Shown here: positions 51,116 to 56,411 of the stretch, piece after piece
How the letters are laid out: each line of letters opens with the position of its first letter
Numbering within the stretch: position 1 is the stretch's first letter
Origin: PALSA-505 sp035308365
GTDB taxonomy: Bacteria; Actinomycetota; Actinomycetes; Streptosporangiales; Streptosporangiaceae
Length of the DNA stretch: 56,411 nt
Direction: 5' to 3'
Assembly (NCBI GenBank): GCA_035308365.1
Contig: DATGGU010000017.1
Span: 1-56,411 of the forward strand
Program-made: the position numbers and the translations under genes
Notes under the pieces: model-generated
Seen by the model: only the letters and a program-made list of their open reading frames with translations
Databases searched by the model: none
What the model was told of the DNA's origin: nothing

Positions 51116-51975
51116 GCGGATGGCTGGTCACCGGGGCGGGTGGGATGCTCGGCCAGGATCTGATCGCGGTCCTGCGCCGCCACGGCGAGGTTGTCACCGG
51201 GCTGAGCCGCCGCGAGCTCGACGTAACGGACCCGCTGGCGGTGGCCGGCCGCATCGAGGAGCACAAGCCGGACGTCGTGGTGAACTGCGCCGCCTGGACC
51301 GCCGTGGACAAGGCGGAGGTCTGCGAGGCCGAGGCGTTGCTGGTCAACGGATCCGGGGTGGCCAACCTGGCGGCGGCCTGCCGCGAGCACGGCTCCCGCC
51401 TGGTCCAGATCTCCACGGACTACGTCTTCGGCCAGCGGCTGCGCAGCAGCCATGCCGAAGCCGACGACCCGGCACCGCTGAACGCCTACGGCCGGACGAA
51501 GCTGGCCGGAGAGCGGGCCGCCCTCGCCCTGCCCGACGGCAGCTATGTCGTCCGGACGGCCTGGCTGTACGGCGCGCACGGGCCGAACTTCGTCAGCACG
51601 ATGCTCGACCGGGCTGGCGATGGCGCGGACGTTCAGGTCGTGACCGACCAGCGCGGCCAGCCGACCTGGTCGGTGGACCTGGCGGAGCAGATCGTCGCGC
51701 TGGTCCGGGCCGGGGCCAGGCCCGGCATCTACCACGGCACCAGTTCGGGCGCCACCACCTGGTACGGGCTCGCCCGGGAGGTTTTCCGGCTGGCCGGGGC
51801 CGATCCCGACCGGGTGCGGCCGGTGACCAGCGCCGTCTATGGGCTGCAGGCCGCCCGGCCGGCCTGCAGCGTGCTGGGCCACGAGGCCTGGGCCCGGGCC
51901 GGCCTGACGCCCATGGATGACTGGACGAGCGCACTCGTCCGGGCCATGCCGGCCCTCAGCGGGTCTGCGAGCTGA
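51112..51975 (+). CDS. rmlD: dTDP-4-dehydrorhamnose reductase RmlD
   Basis: 287-residue reductase that completes dTDP-L-rhamnose. It has NADPH motif VTGAGGMLGQDL, VVNCAAWTAVDKAE, STDYVFG, catalytic YGRTKLAGE, and VVRTAWLYG. The GTG start overlaps the rmlB stop by 4 bases. The 3' end overlaps the convergent rmlC end by 20 bp, so the rhamnose set is complete but split over two strands. Confidence 0.95.
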   Translation: MSGWLVTGAGGMLGQDLIAVLRRHGEVVTGLSRRELDVTDPLAVAGRIEEHKPDVVVNCAAWTAVDKAEVCEAEALLVNGSGVANLAAACREHGSRLVQISTDYVFGQRLRSSHAEADDPAPLNAYGRTKLAGERAALALPDGSYVVRTAWLYGAHGPNFVSTMLDRAGDGADVQVVTDQRGQPTWSVDLAEQIVALVRAGARPGIYHGTSSGATTWYGLAREVFRLAGADPDRVRPVTSAVYGLQAARPACSVLGHEAWARAGLTPMDDWTSALVRAMPALSGSAS

Positions 51976-52561
51976 GCGACCGGCCCCAGTCCAGGCATGT
52001 CTCGTAGCTGGGCAGCAAGCCATCGCGCCGGGCCTGCTCCAGGGTGGGAGCGGCGGCGTCCCGGCCGGAAAGGATGGCGCCGCCGGGATCCGGCCAGGCG
52101 ATCGCGAGCCCGGGATCCAGCGCGTGGACGGTGTGCTCCCGGCTGGGTGCGTACGGCGTCGAGCAGAGATAGACGACGGTGGCTTCCGGGCTGACCGCGG
52201 TGAAGCCATGGCCGAGGCCCTCGGCGAGGAACAGCGCCCGCCTGCCGGTGCTGTTCAGCTCGACCGCTTCCCAGGTCTTGAAGGTGGGTGAGCCCACCCG
52301 CAGGTCGACGACCACGTCGAGGATGGCGCCGCTGACGCAGCAGACATATTTCGCCTGTCCCGGCGGCACATCGGCGAAATGGATTCCGCGAATTACGCCC
52401 TGGCGGGTGACCGAACAGTTAACCTGCGCTACCCCGAGAGGATACCCAAGGTGTTCGGCAAACTCATGGCCGCGAAACATTTCGAAAAAACTGCCGCGTT
52501 TGTCTTCCCAGACCTGCGGCGTGTAAACCCAGGCACCGCCGATGTTAAGCTCCGCCCACAA
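51956..52561 (-). CDS. rmlC: dTDP-4-dehydrorhamnose 3,5-epimerase (RmlC)
   Basis: 201-residue cupin epimerase. It has DKRGSFFEMFRGHEF, VAQVNCSVTRQGVIRGIHFA (catalytic His in RGIHF), KYVCCVSGAILDVVVDLRVGSPTF, and LGHGFTAVSPEATVVYLCS. It makes dTDP-4-keto-L-rhamnose between RmlB and RmlD steps. The start appears to be TTG at 52561, giving WAELNIGGAWVYTPQVW, with GGGGA upstream. It is convergent with rmlD and divergent from the sulfotransferase gene. Confidence 0.93.
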   Translation of the reverse strand: MWAELNIGGAWVYTPQVWEDKRGSFFEMFRGHEFAEHLGYPLGVAQVNCSVTRQGVIRGIHFADVPPGQAKYVCCVSGAILDVVVDLRVGSPTFKTWEAVELNSTGRRALFLAEGLGHGFTAVSPEATVVYLCSTPYAPSREHTVHALDPGLAIAWPDPGGAILSGRDAAAPTLEQARRDGLLPSYETCLDWGRSLSSQTR

Positions 52562-52717
52562 GACTGTCCCCTATCGTCAGTATCCTGCCTGCTCAGAGGT
52601 GTGGCCAGGTGCGGCTCCCAGGGTAGCGGACGGAGCGTCGACACGCTCTGGCCGACCCGCTAGGCTACGTCATCAAGCGATCAAACTGCAGACTCGGCGG
52701 GTCGACCTGTGTGGTAA

Positions 52718-52742
52718 TCACCGCGCAACGTCACCGCGCAAC
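52718..52742 (+). repeat. 13-bp tandem direct repeat upstream of sulfotransferase
   Basis: TCACCGCGCAAC occurs at 52718-52729 and 52731-52742, 14 bp before the sulfotransferase ATG in the 195-bp divergent spacer with rmlC. It may be a direct-repeat regulator site. It also hides any clear Shine-Dalgarno. Confidence 0.45.
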
Positions 52743-52756
52743 CTACGGGCGGCCTG

Positions 52757-53560
52757 ATGTCAACGACTTCTGCCACCGCGCGGGCGGGGGAAACGAACCT
52801 TTCCTGTCTCATTGCCACCACTCCGTGGTCGGGCAGCAGGCTCCTTTGCGGAGCGCTGCGGGCAACCGGTCTGGCCGGTGATCCACGTGACTATTTCAAT
52901 CCATTCGAGGTTGTGCGCCGTGGCGAGGACTGGGGCGTACTCGGCTCCGAGGGCGACTTCGCCGTCCGCTATCTGACCGCCGCCGGCCGGGCTGCCACCG
53001 GTGACAACGGAGTGCTGTCGGTCAACCTGCCCTGGTCCCACCAGCGCTGGCTGGTCCGGGTGGCCAGGGCGGCGCTGCCCGCGTCCTCGCCGGCCGTCAC
53101 CGGGTCCGACGCCGAGGTGCTCGAAGTCTGGTATCCGCGGACCCACTATCTGTATCTGACCAGCGACGACAAGGCCCGGCAGGCCATTGACTGGTATCTG
53201 GGGCGGCCGGAGGGCCCGGCGCCGGTGGGCGGGGCACCGCAGCCTGGCGAGCCCCCGGACTTCCAGGAGATCCGCTGGATCGAATCCCTGATCTCCCGCC
53301 AGGAACAGGCCTGGGAGACGTACTTCCAGATGCACGGCATCGAGGTTCACCGGGTCAGGTACGAGACGTTCCTCGAGCGCCCGGGGGAGACGGTGGCGGG
53401 GATTCTCCAGTGGCTCGAGCTGCCCGGGCCGCCGTCAGCGGACTGGGCGGCTGCGATCCACCAGCAACGGCTGGCCGGCCCGGTTGACTGGCTGGAGGAG
53501 TACCTGGCCGAGCGGGACTGGCTCAGTGAAACCATCGGTGTCCGTCAGGGGGGAAACTGA
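52757..53560 (+). CDS. Stf0-type sulfotransferase
   Basis: 267-residue PAPS-dependent sulfotransferase of the Stf0 family (trehalose 2-sulfotransferase in mycobacteria). The 5'-phosphosulfate loop is at LIATTPWSGSRLLCGALRATG, followed by DYFNPFE. The mid-region YLTSDDKARQAIDWYLG replaces the usual RxDKxxQAVS. EVHRVRYETFLERPGETVAGI binds the adenine side. It probably sulfates a sugar hydroxyl. The stop directly abuts the glycosyltransferase ATG at 53561, indicating a joint pathway. Confidence 0.87.
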   Translation: MSTTSATARAGETNLSCLIATTPWSGSRLLCGALRATGLAGDPRDYFNPFEVVRRGEDWGVLGSEGDFAVRYLTAAGRAATGDNGVLSVNLPWSHQRWLVRVARAALPASSPAVTGSDAEVLEVWYPRTHYLYLTSDDKARQAIDWYLGRPEGPAPVGGAPQPGEPPDFQEIRWIESLISRQEQAWETYFQMHGIEVHRVRYETFLERPGETVAGILQWLELPGPPSADWAAAIHQQRLAGPVDWLEEYLAERDWLSETIGVRQGGN

Positions 53561-54820
53561 ATGTCCAGCACTTCGGTGCCGGCGCCGGCGGCACAGGCCG
53601 TACCAACGGCGAGCCCGCTGCGGGTGATCATCTCGGTGCGGCCCTTCCGCGGGCATCTGCATCCGCTCATCCCCCTGGCCCGCGCGTTCCGCCGCCAGGG
53701 TCACCGGGTCGCCGTGGCGACCGCGGAGGACATGGCGACGGTGGTGACCGGGGCCGGGCTGATCTGGCTGCCGGCCGGCCTCAACCCCCGCCAGCTCTGG
53801 GACGCCTTCCCGGACGAGGATCCGGACTATGGCTACCTGGCGGTCAAGGCCAAGGTCGCCGACCTGCTGGAGATCGCCGTCGAGCACTTCCCGCCTGATG
53901 TGATCATCCGTGAGCCCACCGACCTGGCCCCGGCCATCGCCGCCGAAATCACCGGTGCGGTCCATGCGGTCTACGGGCTGGGTCACTTCATCCCGCCGAA
54001 GTCGTGGCGCATCCTCAAGGCCGACAAGACGGTCAAGGCGCTGCGCAGCGAGTACGGCCTGCCCGAGGATCCGGAACTGGAGAGCCTGTACCGCGACCTC
54101 TACCTGTCGGTGCTGACGCCGACCTTCGAGGGCTGCGATCCGCTGCCGGTTCCGGCCGTCCAGAAGCTCTGCTATGCGGTCTACGACGGCGGCGGCACGC
54201 CCATCTACGCGCCGGACGCGCCCGGCCTGGCGGGCCCGGCCGCTCCCCTGGTGGAAGACAACGGGCGGCCGGCCATCCTGATGACTCTGGGCACCGTCTA
54301 CAACACCAACGCGGATCTGTTCTCCCGGTTCCTCGAGGCGCTGGGCAGCGAGCCGGTCAACGTCGTCTGCACCCTCGGCGACGGTGCGAGCGACGCCGTG
54401 ACCAACGTGACCAAGGACGCCCCGGCCAACGTGCGGTTCGAGCAGTACCTGCCGCACTCACTCATCCTGCCGCACTGCCAGGCGATGCTCTGCCACGCCG
54501 GTTTCAACACGATGATGGGAGGCCTGTCCGCGGGCGTGCCCATCGTGTGCGTGCCGCTCGGCTCCGACCAGGAGTACAACGCCCGGGCCTGCGCCACCGA
54601 CGGCCTGGGCTTGATGATAAAGGACAAGGAGGCCTCGGCCGAGCGGATCCGCGAGGCGGTGCGGCGCGTCCTGGATGAGCCATCGTTCGCCGAGAACGCG
54701 CGTGCCTTCGCCAGCGACCTGGCGCGCCGGCCCGGGTTCCCAGTGGCCATCCGCCGCATCGAAGCCCTGGCCGCGGCCAGGCCGTCCGGTAAGCACAAGG
54801 TGGCCGCGCGCAAAGCGTAA
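53561..54820 (+). CDS. Family 1 (MGT-type) glycosyltransferase
   Basis: 419-residue GT-B glycosyltransferase of the UGT/MGT group used for antibiotics and glycolipids. The N-terminal acceptor domain starts VIISVRPFRGHLHPLIPLARAF (catalytic His in GHLHP). The C-terminal donor domain has ILMTLGTVYN and the nucleotide-sugar signature LPHCQAMLCHAGFNTMMGGLSAGVP, then PLGSDQEYNA. The donor may be dTDP-rhamnose or another dTDP-sugar made by the adjacent rml genes. It starts at the base after the sulfotransferase stop. The gene ends inside a perfect bidirectional terminator. Confidence 0.92.
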   Translation: MSSTSVPAPAAQAVPTASPLRVIISVRPFRGHLHPLIPLARAFRRQGHRVAVATAEDMATVVTGAGLIWLPAGLNPRQLWDAFPDEDPDYGYLAVKAKVADLLEIAVEHFPPDVIIREPTDLAPAIAAEITGAVHAVYGLGHFIPPKSWRILKADKTVKALRSEYGLPEDPELESLYRDLYLSVLTPTFEGCDPLPVPAVQKLCYAVYDGGGTPIYAPDAPGLAGPAAPLVEDNGRPAILMTLGTVYNTNADLFSRFLEALGSEPVNVVCTLGDGASDAVTNVTKDAPANVRFEQYLPHSLILPHCQAMLCHAGFNTMMGGLSAGVPIVCVPLGSDQEYNARACATDGLGLMIKDKEASAERIREAVRRVLDEPSFAENARAFASDLARRPGFPVAIRRIEALAAARPSGKHKVAARKA

Positions 54821-54853
54821 AAGGGGCCGGCCCGGCGGGCCGGCCCCTTTACC
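54817..54853. terminator. Bidirectional intrinsic terminator
   Basis: Perfect 17-bp stem GTAAAAGGGGCCGGCCC / GGGCCGGCCCCTTTTAC with a 3-base loop. It gives a GC stem followed by TTTT on both strands. It sits between the convergent glycosyltransferase and JmjC-type genes and overlaps the glycosyltransferase stop codon. Confidence 0.93.
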
Positions 54854-54862
54854 ATCGGCGCC

Positions 54863-55885
54863 TTACAGCACGATGTTGGGGTTGTTCCACTCGATGTCGT
54901 TGCTGAAGGCGAAGTTCGTGAACGAGATGCTGATGCTCGCCTCCAGCGACTCGACGTGGTGCCACCAGCCGGCCGGGATGAACACCGTCTGGCCCGGCCC
55001 GACGTCGATGTGGATCTGCTGCACGTCGCCGAACAGCGGGTACTGCTCGAGATCCGGCTTCAGCGGGTCGACCTCGCTGTAGACGGCGAGGTTGTTGTAC
55101 ACCCGGTGGATCTCCAGCGATGGGATGAGGATGAGGTGCTTCCACCCATCGATCTGGTTGAACAGCACGTTGACGCTGTCGTGGTGCAGCGGGGTGACCG
55201 TCCCGGCCGGCCCGAACCACAGGAAGGCGTGGGTGTGCTTGGGGTCGGGCGCCAGGAACCGCTCGTCCTCCGTGAAGTCATCCCAGAGCGGCCGCGCCGC
55301 CTCCGTCGCCAGCAGCTTGTTGTTGGCCACGAGGTAGGTGTCGTTGCTCCGCGCCGCGGCCTGGATCTTCGCCACGTACTCGTCGAACGGCATCTTGAAC
55401 CGGTGGTCGTTGGCATTGATCTCGTATTTGGGATCGGACTCCCGGCCGGCCATCACCTCGACCTCGACCGAGCCGAGCTTCTCCAGCAGGTAGTCCGCGT
55501 TCCACAGCGACTTGGCGGGCCACTTGTCGCAGACATCGGTCATGAAGACCGGAGTGTTCTGCGAGTAGTACTCGTCGAGGAATTCCTTCCGGGTCAGGCC
55601 GCTGCGCCGGTCGATGTCCAGCGGAACGTCCGACAGGGCGCGCATCTGCTCGCGCATCGTGAGCACGGAGTGCACCTTCTGGAGCTGCTGCGCCATCCAC
55701 CGGCCGGCGTCGAAGACCGGGCTGTCATACAGCGACGCGCAGTAGCGGATCGAGTCACCCTCGGCGAACCCCTGGGCCCCGAGCACACCGAGCACCTCAG
55801 CCAGCGGTGAACCCTTCATCAGGGCTACCGCCGCCCATCGCCGCCATTCAATGGGCAGGCCGCCCCCATAGGACTGTTCAACCAC
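54863..55885 (-). CDS. JmjC/cupin-8-type putative 2-oxoglutarate hydroxylase
   Basis: 340-residue protein. The C-terminal two thirds (about 95-330) is a cupin_8/JmjC-like domain: TPVFMTDVCDKWPAKSLWN at the start, iron ligands in TPLHHDSVNV (HxD) and PAGWWHHVES (distal His), and GWKHLILI supplying the likely 2-oxoglutarate Lys. Such enzymes hydroxylate protein or peptide side chains. The first about 85 residues (LPIEWRRWAAVALMKGSPLAEV onward) are a separate helical region I do not recognise. It could be a substrate-recognition domain. The GTG start has GGGGAG upstream. It lies 127 bp downstream of the cysteine-repeat frame on the same strand, separated by a perfect 16-bp hairpin. Confidence 0.85.
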   Translation of the reverse strand: MVEQSYGGGLPIEWRRWAAVALMKGSPLAEVLGVLGAQGFAEGDSIRYCASLYDSPVFDAGRWMAQQLQKVHSVLTMREQMRALSDVPLDIDRRSGLTRKEFLDEYYSQNTPVFMTDVCDKWPAKSLWNADYLLEKLGSVEVEVMAGRESDPKYEINANDHRFKMPFDEYVAKIQAAARSNDTYLVANNKLLATEAARPLWDDFTEDERFLAPDPKHTHAFLWFGPAGTVTPLHHDSVNVLFNQIDGWKHLILIPSLEIHRVYNNLAVYSEVDPLKPDLEQYPLFGDVQQIHIDVGPGQTVFIPAGWWHHVESLEASISISFTNFAFSNDIEWNNPNIVL

Positions 55886-55948
55886 GATGCTGACTCCCCA
55901 GTAGCTAGCGCTGTTTCATCGCGCGTATCTTATGCCGTCACATGACCC

Positions 55949-55983
55949 GTGAGCGAGTGCAGACAGGGTCTGCACTCGCTCAC
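55949..55983 (-). terminator. Perfect 16-bp hairpin between cysteine-repeat gene and JmjC gene
   Basis: GTGAGCGAGTGCAGAC (55949-55964) and GTCTGCACTCGCTCAC (55968-55983) with a 3-base loop, 30 bases after the cysteine-repeat stop. No T-run follows on the minus strand, so it is likelier to be an attenuator or mRNA-stabilising hairpin than a full terminator. Confidence 0.7.
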
Positions 55984-56012
55984 CGGGCTCAATCACGTGC
56001 TAGGCCGAGGGG

Positions 56013-56411
56013 CTACCTCTGCCTCTTGCGCAGCGGCGACGCCGTGTGCTGCCAGGCCGCCCGGGCGCGACGCCGCTGGCCTGCGGCGTTCTGTCCCTTG
56101 GGACGCTTGCCCTTCACAGCTCCGCAACCGCCGCAGCCACCACAGCCACCACAGCCACCACAGCTGCCGCAGGACGCACAGCTAGCGCAGGACGCACAGC
56201 TAGCGCACGAGGCACAGCTTGCGCAGGAGGCGCAGGTTGCACACGTGGGCGTAGGTGTGGGCGTCGGGGTCGGCGTAGGTGTGGGCGTGGGAGTCGGGGT
56301 GGGGGTCGGCGTCGGCGTGGGAGTCGGCGTCGGCGTAGGCGTAGGTGTGGGCGTAGGCGTAGGTGTGGGCGTCGGCGTCGGTGTTGGGTGTGGAGTTGGG
56401 TGCGGCGTCGG
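56013..56411 (-). CDS. Pro-Thr / Cys-triplet repeat protein (partial, N-terminus outside window)
   Basis: The frame is open from the right edge (56411) to TAG at 56013-56015, giving 132 visible residues. In order these are 28 dipeptides Pro-Thr (two are Pro-His, near the edge) at 56411-56244, then 14 cysteines exactly three residues apart: CAT, seven CAS, CGS, four CGG and CGA (56243-56119). A basic tail follows (AVKGKRPKGQNAAGQRRRAR... ending RKRQR). Synonymous codons vary along the repeats (TGT/TGC; GCA/GCC/GCT/GCG), which argues for selection on protein sequence rather than raw DNA slippage. I do not recognise a family. Possible roles are a modified-peptide precursor, a metal-binding tail of a larger secreted protein, or a surface protein with a Pro-Thr stalk. 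The next gene downstream encodes a JmjC-type enzyme. Confidence 0.75.
   Translation of the reverse strand, partial: PTPHPTPHPTPTPTPTPTPTPTPTPTPTPTPTPTPTPTPTPTPTPTPTPTPTPTPTCATCASCASCASCASCASCASCASCGSCGGCGGCGGCGGCGAVKGKRPKGQNAAGQRRRARAAWQHTASPLRKRQR

Noticed and set aside
55949..56185. A 78-codon plus-strand frame over the cysteine-repeat gene
   Set aside because: It ends in a Ser/His-rich antisense of the Cys-Gly repeat (SHHSHHSHH) and spans the hairpin; the minus-strand frame has the coherent repeat pattern.
1..56411. tRNA, rRNA, IS or phage genes
   Set aside because: By eye I found no T-loop plus acceptor pairing, no rRNA segments, and no transposase, integrase or phage motifs; a tRNA or IS scan could still find small items.

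Overview
The window is one contig piece of a GC-rich (about 70%) actinomycete chromosome. The markers are the Pup-proteasome genes (arc/mpa and dop), an InhA/FabG pair, PadR-controlled drug-type ABC exporters, DUF3090, DUF3099 and DUF1707 proteins, many GTG starts and ATGA/GTGA overlaps. From memory, several blocks (Dop-Mpa-TrmI-RecB-like, MetH-PAC2, phosphatase-DUF3090-kinase-like) follow the order of the Rv2112c-Rv2135c region of Mycobacterium tuberculosis, so the left half looks like conserved core. I see no rRNA, tRNA, CRISPR array, transposase, integrase or phage gene.

Layout. 1-5.8 kb (minus): M50 protease > trmI > arc > dop, with dop cut by the left edge. 5.9-8.3 kb (plus): three 117-bp tandem repeats, a RecB-family nuclease, an AraC regulator and a VOC protein. 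8.4-14.3 kb (plus): a one-chain iron-sulfur/molybdopterin hydroxylase, then a PadR regulator with a predicted leaderless promoter, a DrrAB-like exporter and a small membrane protein. 14.4-18.6 kb (minus): HAD phosphatase and metH. 18.8-25 kb: PAC2 protein, the conserved FHA > phosphatase > DUF3090 > kinase-like operon (minus), and a RecD2-like helicase (plus). 25.1-26.6 kb (minus): fabG > inhA. 26.7-31.5 kb: tldD-tldE, dodecin, an FMN hydroxy-acid oxidase and a DUF3099 protein.

31.5-33.2 kb is a long gene-poor stretch. It starts with three consecutive hairpins that each present a CCCCCGT loop (a 6C-type small RNA candidate) and continues with short GC-rich tandem repeats. 33.2-35.9 kb (minus) is a second PadR/ABC exporter set. 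36-39.8 kb holds a cysteine-dioxygenase-like cupin, a secreted ricin-B lectin-like protein and a molybdenum cofactor operon (moaA > mobA > DUF6457).

40.1-48.9 kb is one tightly coupled plus-strand operon: ABC exporter, NarL-type two-component system, a double-domain NitT/TauT-type permease, and a 1180-residue fusion. The fusion joins the importer ATPase to its C-terminal associated domain and then to two successive KdpD-N-like plus universal-stress-like units, with no histidine kinase. No substrate-binding protein is present. 49-54.8 kb carries dTDP-rhamnose genes (rmlA, rmlB, rmlD, rmlC), a Stf0-type sulfotransferase and a family 1 glycosyltransferase, suggesting a sulfated rhamnosylated glycan or glycolipid.

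The right edge holds the most unusual locus. A minus-strand reading frame, open beyond the window, encodes 28 Pro-Thr/His dipeptides, then 14 cysteines spaced exactly three residues apart (CAT, CAS x7, CGS, CGG x4, CGA), then a basic tail. It is followed by a perfect 16-bp hairpin and a JmjC/cupin-8 type putative hydroxylase. This resembles a precursor-hairpin-enzyme arrangement and may be an undescribed modified-peptide or cysteine-repeat system. A family of 30-bp-period repeats (consensus CCGGAACCAYRCCCTRCGG) occurs as dimers at three places, two of them inside coding sequence.
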